Below are positions 16,029-23,852 of a stretch of 64,000 bases of DNA, piece by piece. The notes beneath the pieces are model-generated. The model was not told the origin of the DNA and ran no database searches. It was given only the letters and a program-made list of their open reading frames with translations. Origin of the DNA: Prochlorococcus sp. AG-402-C09 (GTDB taxonomy: Bacteria; Cyanobacteriota; Cyanobacteriia; PCC-6307; Cyanobiaceae). The position numbers and the translations under genes were made by a program. How positions within the stretch are numbered: position 1 is the stretch's first letter; every line of letters starts with the position of its first letter. Location: assembly GCA_003279565.1 (NCBI GenBank), contig QCHN01000002.1, forward strand, positions 1 to 64,000, in the 5' to 3' direction.

Positions 16029-16814
16029 ATGTCTTTTATCAATACAAATTGGTGGATAATTCCTCTTCTGATAACTTCCTTTTCAGGAGTGCTTTGCCCT
16101 GCCATGGGGACTGTATTGATAACTCATAAAAGGCTTCTTCAAGTTAATTTGATTTCACACTGTGTTTTGCCAGGACTTGCCTTGGCTATGGCGCTTGGGA
16201 TTGACCCATCTATTGGAGGTGTCTTAAGCGGATTAGTGGGAGCTATTGCAGCAGAAAGTTTGACAAATAAGAAAAATCAAAATTATGAAGCTGTAATGAA
16301 TACAATTCTTGCTGGTTCGATGGGACTTGGTGTTTTGCTTATACCTCTACTTGGAATCAGGATTGATTTAGAAGCTGTTTTGTTTGGAGATTTATTAACT
16401 GCAAATTTGAGCGATTTATTAAGAACTTTGATTGCGTTTTCGGCTTTCATTTGCCTAATGCTTTTTGGTTACGACAAGCTTGTTCATATTGGTTTGGACC
16501 CAGAAGGAGCTGCTTCAAGTGGAGTTAATGTCTCTTTTTTGAATCTAGCTCTGGGATTTACCACTGCACTTGTCATTGTGAGCTCAATGTCTGCAGTCGG
16601 AGTCATCCTCGTGATTGCGCTACTTTCAACTCCAACTTTGTTGGGTTTACAGAAGGCTAGATCTCTATGGGTTGCTATGGTTCGATCTTCCATATTTGGA
16701 TTGATTTTATCGATCATTGGTTTTTCAATTTCTATGTTTATGAATTTGCCTCCAGGGCCTCTTATTAGTGTTCTTTGTGTGATTTCATTGATCTTGCTTC
16801 CAAGAAGTAATTAG
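16029..16814 (+). CDS. znuB: ZnuB zinc ABC transporter permease
   Basis: Inner-membrane permease of the ABC-3 family, 261 residues with about seven to eight hydrophobic helices. The family's early segment RLLQVNLISHCVLPGLALA is at about residues 35-55, and the later GLDPEGAASSGVNV and VIVSSMSAVGVILVIALLSTPT are typical. The ATG lies close to the divergent zur gene, so it either has its own promoter overlapping the zur start or is reached by readthrough from znuC across zur in antisense. It pairs with ZnuC. Confidence 0.94.
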   Translation: MSFINTNWWIIPLLITSFSGVLCPAMGTVLITHKRLLQVNLISHCVLPGLALAMALGIDPSIGGVLSGLVGAIAAESLTNKKNQNYEAVMNTILAGSMGLGVLLIPLLGIRIDLEAVLFGDLLTANLSDLLRTLIAFSAFICLMLFGYDKLVHIGLDPEGAASSGVNVSFLNLALGFTTALVIVSSMSAVGVILVIALLSTPTLLGLQKARSLWVAMVRSSIFGLILSIIGFSISMFMNLPPGPLISVLCVISLILLPRSN

Positions 16815-16969
16815 ATTTAATTCAAAAATTTCCTTGATTTTTATTTTTTTCCTAAAGAAGACTATGTTTAGATGGAATTAGATCAAGAATTTTGAAAAAA
16901 TTAACGATTTTATTTTAGTTTTAATAAAGTTAGAACTGATTTCTAAATTCGTCCTTTTTTGATCTAATC

Positions 16970-17587
16970 ATGAAGAGAACGCAACTCAATGTAAGTATTG
17001 ACCCAAAACTTTTAGAAAAGATTAAAGAGAGTGCAAGGGTTTCTGGAAAGTCGTTGGTTAGTTATGTCTCTGATTGTTTTGTTAATCAAGTAAAGAATCT
17101 TCCTGTTGAAACACTAGATTCTCGATTTCAAATGATTGAAAAAAGGCTTCAATCAATAGAAAAGAAACTTGACTGTCCTGATTATGAAAGCCAAAGTAAA
17201 TCACTTTTCACGTCTAATGAATTACAGAATTTTAATGAATTCATCAAAGCTATTTTCAGAAAAGAGCTAATAAGGAAGGGATATAGATCAAAAAAAGAAG
17301 CATGGCATGATTTCATAAACCATATAAATTGTTTTGATCAATGGAGTGATACATGTTCTTTTAGGCTTAAAGAGTCTCTTTTTATTGAACATGCTGATCC
17401 TTTAACAAGTGAAGAAATCAATTACCTTAAAGAAGGACAAGTATGTCCTCAACCAATCCGAACAGGATTAATTAATTGGATAAACAATTCACAGAGGGGA
17501 GAATGTTGTTGTTCCGATAAAAAGTTCCCTTCAGAGAAACAAATTTGCGAAAAGGGTTCAATACTAGTCAAAGAAATATATTCTTAG
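16970..17587 (+). CDS. Ribbon-helix-helix protein with Cys-rich C-terminus
   Basis: A 205-residue protein starting MKRTQLNVSIDPKLLEKIKE, the strand-helix pattern of a ribbon-helix-helix DNA-binding domain (about residues 1-42). A short coiled coil follows at about 50-68 (MIEKRLQSIEKKL). The remainder is an unassigned helical region with nine cysteines in all, including a CCC run at 179-181 and Cys193 near the end. A DNA-binding head joined to a Cys-rich tail suggests a metal- or redox-sensing regulator, but this is inference. It directly follows znuB in the same direction after a 155-base gap. Confidence 0.7.
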   Translation: MKRTQLNVSIDPKLLEKIKESARVSGKSLVSYVSDCFVNQVKNLPVETLDSRFQMIEKRLQSIEKKLDCPDYESQSKSLFTSNELQNFNEFIKAIFRKELIRKGYRSKKEAWHDFINHINCFDQWSDTCSFRLKESLFIEHADPLTSEEINYLKEGQVCPQPIRTGLINWINNSQRGECCCSDKKFPSEKQICEKGSILVKEIYS

Positions 17588-17722
17588 ATTAATTCATATC
17601 ACTTTTTGAAAGTTAATTAAAGCCTAAGTTTTTATAAAAATAGGGAGATGTATTTGACTTTTTTGTACATATATTGCCAAGACGCTTATACAGCAACTTT
17701 AAATTCTTTAATAACTTTAATA

Positions 17723-18166
17723 TTAGTTTGGATTGATATGGCTTGCACAAGGCATCCATAATTTGCCCATCTTATGTACACCAATGCAACCTAAATTGTT
17801 GGCTTCGATCTCTGCCTGAGTTTTAGTTGGAAATGCATATAAGTTTTTTTGAGACGGAGAATTAGAACGATTGATTAATTCTTGATAAGCATTATTTCCT
17901 GGACTCCATACCTTTAGTCCCATGGTCGTTATACCTGCAGAAAATATTCCCATCCCGACTATGGATGCATTCACTACTCCCATGGCTACAGAACCAATAG
18001 AAACGACACCCATGGGAACAATCCCAATACTAATAATCCCCATGGGAACAATCCCAATGGAAATTAATCCAAATGGTGCTATTCCAAATGCAATTATTTT
18101 TGGTTTGCTTCCACAATGTGAATGCCCTTGGGGATTTTTCTGATCGGTACTATTTGAATTTTTCAT
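17723..18166 (-). CDS. Decapeptide-repeat membrane protein with C-terminal DUF3721
   Basis: A 147-residue protein in three parts. Residues 1-22 are hydrophilic and include HSHC. Residues 29-88 are six back-to-back 10-residue repeats of the form I-V-P-M-G-I-I-S-I-G, hydrophobic with a glycine every five residues, which should pack as glycine-zipper membrane helices or a hydrophobic solenoid. Residues 110-143 hold a DUF3721 motif (CIGVHKMGKLWMPCASH). The adjacent gene carries the same motif. Conserved Cys and His in the motif suggest metal binding, possibly copper or zinc; no function is established. Confidence 0.75.
   Translation of the reverse strand: MKNSNSTDQKNPQGHSHCGSKPKIIAFGIAPFGLISIGIVPMGIISIGIVPMGVVSIGSVAMGVVNASIVGMGIFSAGITTMGLKVWSPGNNAYQELINRSNSPSQKNLYAFPTKTQAEIEANNLGCIGVHKMGKLWMPCASHINPN
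17903..18082 (-). repeat. Six 30-base repeats inside the DUF3721 gene
   Basis: The decapeptide repeats correspond to 30-base DNA units. The best-preserved copies share the 20 bases from 18009 to 18028 and again from 18039 to 18058, exactly 30 bases apart. Outer copies are more diverged. This indicates growth by tandem duplication within the gene, and copy number may differ between relatives. Confidence 0.85.
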
Positions 18167-18179
18167 TATTTAATAATAT

Positions 18180-18428
18180 TCAGTGATGATGGTGATGCTC
18201 ATCATTATTTCTTTCCTCTTCATTAGCAGCATGAGTTTTACAAGGCATCCATAGCTCACCCATTTTATGAGCTCCGGTGCAATTGAAATCCATAGCTGCT
18301 TTCTCTGCTTCTGCTTTGGTCGAAAAGACTGCTTGTTTTCCACTTGTCTGAGAATTATTTGCACAACCAACTAAATAAAACGATAGAGAAAGAACCAAAG
18401 TCGAAACAATTGAGCTGAGATTACACAC
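18180..18428 (-). CDS. DUF3721 lipoprotein with His tail
   Basis: An 82-residue protein with a signal sequence ending in a lipobox-like LVGC (Cys18), so probably a periplasmic lipoprotein. The mature part contains FSTKAEAEKAAMDFNCTGAH followed by KMGELWMPCKTH, the DUF3721 motif with conserved Cys, His, Met and Trp. It ends in five histidines after acidic residues. The motif and tail suggest binding of a metal such as copper, zinc or nickel; this is inference. It reads in the same direction as the neighbouring DUF3721 gene with 13 bases between them, so the two form an operon. Confidence 0.75.
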   Translation of the reverse strand: MCNLSSIVSTLVLSLSFYLVGCANNSQTSGKQAVFSTKAEAEKAAMDFNCTGAHKMGELWMPCKTHAANEEERNNDEHHHHH

Positions 18429-18486
18429 TTTCTAGGTTTGTCTAGTTCTGCTAGGTTATAGTGTAATCCATTGTTTTGGATTTTTA

Positions 18487-18633
18487 TTAACAACTTGAAT
18501 TTTCAATAAACTGTTTTGACAAATTCAGATAAAGTTGTTGTAGCGCTGGATCTTTAAAAAAGTCTAGTTTATCAATTTGATCTTGTAAGAAATCAATAGT
18601 CCCAATGATTTTGAGATAGCATCTTGCTTCTTT
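18487..18633 (-). pseudogene. Possible remnant coding frame in the 315-base gap before folE
   Basis: The gap from 18429 to 18743 holds no normal gene. On the minus strand a 48-codon frame stays open from 18633 to a TAA at 18487. It reads like real protein (KIIGTIDFLQDQIDKLDFFK), yet it has no ATG or GTG, its only TTG is close to the end, and it is preceded directly by an in-frame stop. It may be the truncated end of a lost gene, or a small gene using a rare start such as ATT. The upstream part of the gap (18640-18743) shows nothing recognisable. Confidence 0.3.
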
Positions 18634-18743
18634 TTAGAGTAGTTACCCAACCTTTATTCCCAACTAATGAGCACCCATTGTGTTAGGGTCTCTTGGTTAT
18701 TGATTTAGTTAAGACTGCTTTTTAATTTTTTCATATACAAATT

Positions 18744-19478
18744 ATGACTTCTAATTCGACAGAGCAAGGTGTTAAAGAAAAAATATCTTTTCAACTAACT
18801 TCAGAAATAATTCGTCATCGTTTGAAATCAGAGGGTGAAAGATTTCACGCTAACGATAATATCTCTGATTACATTTTCCCAGGGGAACTTGAAACTCTTC
18901 AAGAAGAAGTTGAGATGCGAGTAAAAGAATTACTTAAGTCATTATTAATTGACATAGATAATGATCACAACTCTCAAGATACAGCGAAAAGAGTTGCAAG
19001 AATGTACTTAAACGAAGTTTTCAAAGGTAGATATCACAAACAACCTAACGTTACAGATTTTCCTAATGCTAGGAATTTAGATGAAATATATACTTTAGGA
19101 CCAATAAGTGTTCGCTCTGCTTGTTCTCATCATCTAGTACCAATTATCGGTGACTGCTGGATTGGAATTAAACCCGGAGATAAAGTTATTGGAATATCAA
19201 AGTTTGCTCGAGTGGCTGATTGGGTGTTTTCGAGACCACATATACAAGAAGAAGCGGTGATGATTCTTGCTGATGAAATTGAACGATTATGTGAGCCTAA
19301 AGGGTTAGCAATTCTTGTTAAAGCTAAACATTTTTGTATGTGTTGGCGAGGAGTTAAAGAACCTAATACAAGTATGATTAATTCAATAGTTAGAGGCGAT
19401 TTTAGACATGATCCAAGCTTAAAACAAGAATTCTTTGAGCTTGTTAAACAGCAACCCAATGGATTGGCTTGTAATTAG
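18744..19478 (+). CDS. folE: GTP cyclohydrolase I (FolE)
   Basis: Converts GTP to 7,8-dihydroneopterin triphosphate, the first step of folate/pterin synthesis. The 244 residues cover the family core plus a 50-residue N-terminal extension. The zinc ligands are present: Cys127 and His130 in SACSHH and Cys198 in HFCMCWRG. The active-site segment is GISKFARVADW, and RGDFRHDPSLKQEFFEL ends the core. This is the zinc-dependent type IA enzyme, and it sits at the edge of the zinc-uptake region. That placement fits a zinc client of the nearby COG0523 GTPase, but this is inference. Confidence 0.96.
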   Translation: MTSNSTEQGVKEKISFQLTSEIIRHRLKSEGERFHANDNISDYIFPGELETLQEEVEMRVKELLKSLLIDIDNDHNSQDTAKRVARMYLNEVFKGRYHKQPNVTDFPNARNLDEIYTLGPISVRSACSHHLVPIIGDCWIGIKPGDKVIGISKFARVADWVFSRPHIQEEAVMILADEIERLCEPKGLAILVKAKHFCMCWRGVKEPNTSMINSIVRGDFRHDPSLKQEFFELVKQQPNGLACN

Positions 19479-19529
19479 TTAGCAATAATAACTGTTGTTA
19501 TTTTTCATTGGATCTTAAGGGCTTGATTA

Positions 19530-19601
19530 TGCCGATGAGTGGAATTGAACCACCGACCTACTGGTTACGAATCAGTTGCTCTACCCCTGAGCTACACCGG
19601 C
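19530..19601 (-). tRNA. trnT: tRNA-Thr (anticodon CGT)
   Basis: A 72-base cloverleaf on the minus strand with a 7-bp acceptor stem (GCCGGTG with CATCGGC, one G-U), a D arm GCTC/GAGC, an anticodon loop TTCGTAA giving anticodon CGT (threonine ACG codons), and a T arm GGTGG/CCACT around TTCAATT. The discriminator is A and CCA is not encoded. The anticodon stem ACTGA/CCAGT has an A31-C39 mismatch where A-U is normal. Confidence 0.95.
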
Positions 19602-19634
19602 ACTAGAATAAAGTTATTAACTTTATTTTTGTTT

Positions 19635-19895
19635 TTGAGCAATTCTAATAAGCCTGAATCCAATTTGGATCCCAATTTAAGAGCTCGACTCTTGAAGGAG
19701 ACTAAAAATCCTTATCGGGGATTGAGGAGAGTTATTTGGGTGGCTCTCTTTGGGTCAGCAGCCCTGGGCTTATTTATTATGCTTACGAATATTATTGCGG
19801 GAGATACTGTATCTATCAATGATCTTGCAATCCAATCCTCAGCATTGGCAATTCTTGCCTTTTTGTTGTTTAAAGATAGGAGTAAAGAGGGCTGA
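19635..19895 (+). CDS. DUF3493 family protein
   Basis: About 86 residues from the TTG at 19635. The core LDPNLRARLLKETKNPYRG and LRRVIWVALFGSAALGLFIM are diagnostic of DUF3493, a cyanobacterial and plastid family whose function is not established here. Two membrane helices are likely (about residues 32-52 and 67-80), ending FKDRSKEG on the cytoplasmic or stromal side. The same frame extends upstream to an ATG at 19539, but that start lies inside the tRNA gene on the other strand and is rejected. Confidence 0.85.
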   Translation: MSNSNKPESNLDPNLRARLLKETKNPYRGLRRVIWVALFGSAALGLFIMLTNIIAGDTVSINDLAIQSSALAILAFLLFKDRSKEG

Positions 19896-19956
19896 AATTA
19901 GTTCTCTGGTTTTTTAAATTATCTAGTCAGGTTGTGGTTCTAAATAATAAGCTAGA

Positions 19957-22900
19957 CTAATTTGTTAATTTTCTTCTTTGAGTTACTAGCTTGAAAGCTT
20001 CGATTTGATCTCCTTCTTCCCAGTTCGCAAAGCGATCGCAACCTATTCCACATTCGAAACCTGTTGATACATCTTTGACATCATCTTTATTCCTTTTCAG
20101 TGAATCTAGATCACCCTCAAAAACGATTTGCTTTCCTCTTTTGACTCTGGCCCTGCAATTACGTTGTATTTTTCCAGTTGTTACATAGCAACCAGCAACG
20201 GCACTTTTGCCAATTGAGAATATTGCTCTAACCTCAGCCACTCCTAGAGCTTCCTCTATCATTTCTGGTTCTAGAAGACCCTCCATAGCTAATTGGATAT
20301 CTTCTAATAGTTTATAAATAACCTCGTAATCCCTTACATCAACACCATTTGCGTCAGCTGCGCGTTTGGCACCCGATGCCATAGAAGTGTTGAATCCAAC
20401 TATGACTGCACCAGAAGCCGCTGCTAAGTCAACATCAGTCTCAGTAATTTCACCTGGAGCTGATAGCAAAACTCTGACTTGGACTTCGTCTTTAGGAAGC
20501 TGTTCTAGAGAACCAAGTATTGCTTCTAAACTTCCTTGAACATCTGCTTTGAGGATAATGTTTAATTCCTTAAGTTCACCTTCACTTGCTTGGCCAGACA
20601 TTGAAGATAGCGATACTCGTCTTGAAGCCATTTGCTGAGCAAGTCTTGCGGCACGAGCATCTGTGGCGCGTTCTCCAACAACTGCTCTTGCTGCCTTTTC
20701 ATCTGGATAAACCTCGAACTCATCACCAGCTGTTGGAACCTCACTGAATCCAAGAGCTTCAACTGGACAAGATGGACCTGCTTCTTTGATCCTGGATCCA
20801 TTCTCATCTACCATTGCTCTCACTTTGCCAAGCACTGGTCCAGCTGCTACAACATCTCCTGACTTAAGGGTGCCGTTTTGAACTAGTAATGTTGCTACAG
20901 GCCCTTTAGCTTTGTCTAAGTGGGCTTCTATAACTGTGCCTTTTGCCAATCTGTCTGGGTTCGCTTGTAAATCTTCTACTTCAGTTACGAGCAAAACCAT
21001 TTCTAAAAGTTTATCTATGTTTTCACCTTTAATGGCACTTACTGGAACCATTACTACATCTCCACCCCACTCTTCTGACAATAAATCCTGCTCTGATAGT
21101 TCTTGTTTTACTCGGTCGGGCGAAGATCCTTCTTTATCAATTTTATTTATTGCCACGACAATCGGAACTTTTGCGGCTCTTGCATGGCTGATAGCTTCAA
21201 GGGTTTGAGGCCTAACTCCATCATCAGCTGCGACTACCAAAATCGCCACATCTGTAACTCTGGTACCTCTAGCTCTCATGGCTGTGAAAGCTTCATGTCC
21301 AGGAGTGTCAAGAAAAGTTAGTTTTTTTGTTGATCCATCATGTTCAGTCTCAATTTGATAAGCACCTATGTGTTGAGTTATTCCTCCAGCTTCTCCTGCG
21401 GCAACCCTTGCTTTTCTAATAGCGTCTAGTAAAGATGTCTTTCCATGATCTACATGCCCCATCACGGTAACGACTGGTGGCCTTCTTATGAGGTGTTTTA
21501 AATCTCCCTCCTCAATCATTTCAACTGTCTTCTTAGCAGCCTCTTCAACATCATCTTGAAGAACAGGTACGCCGAATTCCTCAGCGACTGTCTCTATTGT
21601 GGCTAGATCTAGTGATTGGGTGACAGTGGCAGTAATTCCTTTAAAAAATAATGATTTAATGATTTCGGAACTTTCAACACTCAACATATCAGCAAGCTCT
21701 TGAACTGTGAGATTGTCTTCTGGAACAACAATCATTTCAGGTCTTACAAGTTTTGCTTCCCTAGCGGCTCTTAATTCCATTGCACGTCTTCGTTGCCTTT
21801 GACGGGTTGTTTCTTTTTTACGTTTTTTAAGAGCAGTTAAAGGTTTCCCATTGTTCCTTTTGCCAGATTTAGGCTTCGATGGTCGAGCCAAGCTCGCAGA
21901 GAGAACGACTGCTTGTTGTTCTCCTGCAAATCCACTTGTCTCAGCAGTTAGAGCATCATCATTTTCTCCAATAATGTGAACTTTTTGGCGCTGTTTTTGA
22001 GGCGATTTGTTCCTTAAGGCATCAAGTTTTGCACTGTCATCCCAATCAGGTCTGCCTGTTCTCCTTGGAGGAGCGGCGGTACCACCTGGCCTGTGCGCTG
22101 GCTTCTTAGGAGCCGCTGGAGTTGGCCTATTGACTGGTGGCCTTGCTCCAGTTGAGTTTTCTCGTTTCGGTCTAGGACTAGTTGGAGAATCAGATTTCCT
22201 TTGAGGAGCATTTGGTCTGGCTTGTGGCTTCTGCAGTTGCATCAATTCACTAGGTGCAACTGGCTTTCTCATGCCAGATGGAACACCTGGACGATTATTA
22301 GAACGGTTTGGACCACCAGGTGCCCTGTTATGAACTCCAGGTCTATTTTGCAACCCTCCTCGATTCGAAGATCCAGAACGAACCGGCCCTCCAGCTCGAT
22401 TATTAGACCCTGCACGATTTTGACCTTGCATAGGTCGATTGCCTACTCCACCTCTATTAGGACCTTGCCTATTTTGTGAAATAGGACGAGTTGGCCCACC
22501 TCCACCTACTCTGTTATTAGAACCTGGTCGATTTGATAATCCTTGACGATTGAGAGAGACTGGTGGTTTTGGCGCTCCAGGCCTCGATGGCATTAATGGT
22601 TTGTTTCTTGCTTCGTTAGTCTGAGTTTTATTTATAGGTTTTTCTCTTCGTATTGGAGCACCAACGAGTTCAAGAGTATTTCCTTTTGTTGGAGGCTGTG
22701 GTTTTCTTGAAGACGAAATTTGTTTGTTTTGACTTTTGATCCTTTGTAAATTTCCAGGGCCAACTTTCTGAGGAGCAACATTACCTTGATTAATTCTTGC
22801 TTTAGTCTTTTGGTTGTCAGGTTGTAATTTTGTTTTATCTTGAATATTTATTTTTGGCCTGCTTGGCGGAGCCAATGGTCTCTTAGGTTCTTGACGAAAA

Positions 22901-23517
22901 GTTTGTTGTGTTTGAATATTTTGATTTTCAGCTGATTCAGAACTTCTGGTTTGATTTATGTTGTTTTTATCTTTCTTGAGTTCTGGAAGGGGAATGTTCC
23001 TATCAGATTGAGTTAGAGGCTTAGAAATAGTTGCTTTTACTTCTTGTCTTGGCTTAGGAGGTAATGGTTTGTTTGGTTTAAAAGGTGCTGTTATTTTTTG
23101 TTGCTGTGCTGGAAATTTGTTTTTTAAAGTTTTTGGGTTCTGGGATTGTGTGGATTCTTGAGTTCTAACTGAATCTTGACTTGGTTTTAACGGAACATTT
23201 AACTTTGCTTTTGAAAGAACTGATGGTTCAGGAGAATTTTGCTTACCTTCAGCTTTCTGATTCTTTGGAGTTTTGACGGGACTTTTTTTAACGGAAAGAA
23301 TTTCTTTTTCTAATTTTTTACTTGGTCTACTTTCAGTTTTGTCGTTATTACTTTTTTTAAGAAAATCTTTGATTCGATTTGCCTCAAGACTGCTTATAGA
23401 ACTGCTATGGCTCTTTGCTGCTATTGCAAGTTTTCGAGCTGCGTCTAGCACATCTTTATTGTCAAGGCTTAAGTCCTTGGACAATTCATAAATTCTGATT
23501 TTGCCGCTGCTGGTCAT
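19957..23517 (-). CDS. infB: Translation initiation factor IF-2
   Basis: GTPase that places initiator tRNA on the 30S subunit and promotes subunit joining. It has 1186 residues, long even for cyanobacteria because of a low-complexity N-terminal half. Residues 1-45 form the IF2_N helix bundle. About 336-417 is a run of Arg-, Asn-, Gly- and Pro-rich repeats (NRPG, NRAG, NRGG). A second IF2_N domain lies near 610-660 ([20 protein letters not shown]). The G domain starts at [18 protein letters not shown] near 688, with DTPGHEAF and NKID, followed by domains II-IV. It is the last gene of rimP-nusA-ylxR-infB. Confidence 0.97.
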   Translation of the reverse strand: MTSSGKIRIYELSKDLSLDNKDVLDAARKLAIAAKSHSSSISSLEANRIKDFLKKSNNDKTESRPSKKLEKEILSVKKSPVKTPKNQKAEGKQNSPEPSVLSKAKLNVPLKPSQDSVRTQESTQSQNPKTLKNKFPAQQQKITAPFKPNKPLPPKPRQEVKATISKPLTQSDRNIPLPELKKDKNNINQTRSSESAENQNIQTQQTFRQEPKRPLAPPSRPKINIQDKTKLQPDNQKTKARINQGNVAPQKVGPGNLQRIKSQNKQISSSRKPQPPTKGNTLELVGAPIRREKPINKTQTNEARNKPLMPSRPGAPKPPVSLNRQGLSNRPGSNNRVGGGGPTRPISQNRQGPNRGGVGNRPMQGQNRAGSNNRAGGPVRSGSSNRGGLQNRPGVHNRAPGGPNRSNNRPGVPSGMRKPVAPSELMQLQKPQARPNAPQRKSDSPTSPRPKRENSTGARPPVNRPTPAAPKKPAHRPGGTAAPPRRTGRPDWDDSAKLDALRNKSPQKQRQKVHIIGENDDALTAETSGFAGEQQAVVLSASLARPSKPKSGKRNNGKPLTALKKRKKETTRQRQRRRAMELRAAREAKLVRPEMIVVPEDNLTVQELADMLSVESSEIIKSLFFKGITATVTQSLDLATIETVAEEFGVPVLQDDVEEAAKKTVEMIEEGDLKHLIRRPPVVTVMGHVDHGKTSLLDAIRKARVAAGEAGGITQHIGAYQIETEHDGSTKKLTFLDTPGHEAFTAMRARGTRVTDVAILVVAADDGVRPQTLEAISHARAAKVPIVVAINKIDKEGSSPDRVKQELSEQDLLSEEWGGDVVMVPVSAIKGENIDKLLEMVLLVTEVEDLQANPDRLAKGTVIEAHLDKAKGPVATLLVQNGTLKSGDVVAAGPVLGKVRAMVDENGSRIKEAGPSCPVEALGFSEVPTAGDEFEVYPDEKAARAVVGERATDARAARLAQQMASRRVSLSSMSGQASEGELKELNIILKADVQGSLEAILGSLEQLPKDEVQVRVLLSAPGEITETDVDLAAASGAVIVGFNTSMASGAKRAADANGVDVRDYEVIYKLLEDIQLAMEGLLEPEMIEEALGVAEVRAIFSIGKSAVAGCYVTTGKIQRNCRARVKRGKQIVFEGDLDSLKRNKDDVKDVSTGFECGIGCDRFANWEEGDQIEAFKLVTQRRKLTN

Positions 23518-23576
23518 TAATGTTGTGCTTGAACTTTAGATTTGGTTTTGAGTTGATTGAGTTCTCTTAATAAACA

Positions 23577-23852
23577 TCATGCCTCAGTATCTGAATCAAT
23601 GCAGGTATTAAGTTGTTTTTGGAGCATATTGAAAACGCTTGAGTGTATATCACATCTCAAAGCTTTTTGTAATCGTTTACGCTTCAAAGCTTCTTCAAAA
23701 CATGAATCAGTTGGACAGAGATAGGCTGATCTTCCCATCCCTCCTGAGAGAACCACTCCATTCTGAAAATCTCTAGTAACTTTTAAAAGAAACTTGCGAT
23801 CAAGAATTTTTTTGCAAGCTACACATCTACGCAGAATGGGGGTTTGACTCAC
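23577..23852 (-). CDS. ylxR: YlxR family RNA-binding protein (DUF448)
   Basis: A 91-residue protein starting SQTPILRRCVACKKILDRKF, the YlxR/DUF448 signature, with GGMGRSAYLCPTDSCFEEALKRKRLQKAL completing the fold. In other bacteria YlxR modulates RNase P or acts as a nucleoid-linked regulator. It sits between nusA and infB, its conserved position in most bacteria, and its ATG overlaps the nusA stop by four bases, so it is translationally coupled. Confidence 0.92.
   Translation of the reverse strand: MSQTPILRRCVACKKILDRKFLLKVTRDFQNGVVLSGGMGRSAYLCPTDSCFEEALKRKRLQKALRCDIHSSVFNMLQKQLNTCIDSDTEA

Noticed and set aside
19539-19634. N-terminal extension of the DUF3493 gene
   Set aside because: The ATG and first codons lie within the tRNA-Thr gene on the other strand; family similarity begins only after the TTG at 19635.
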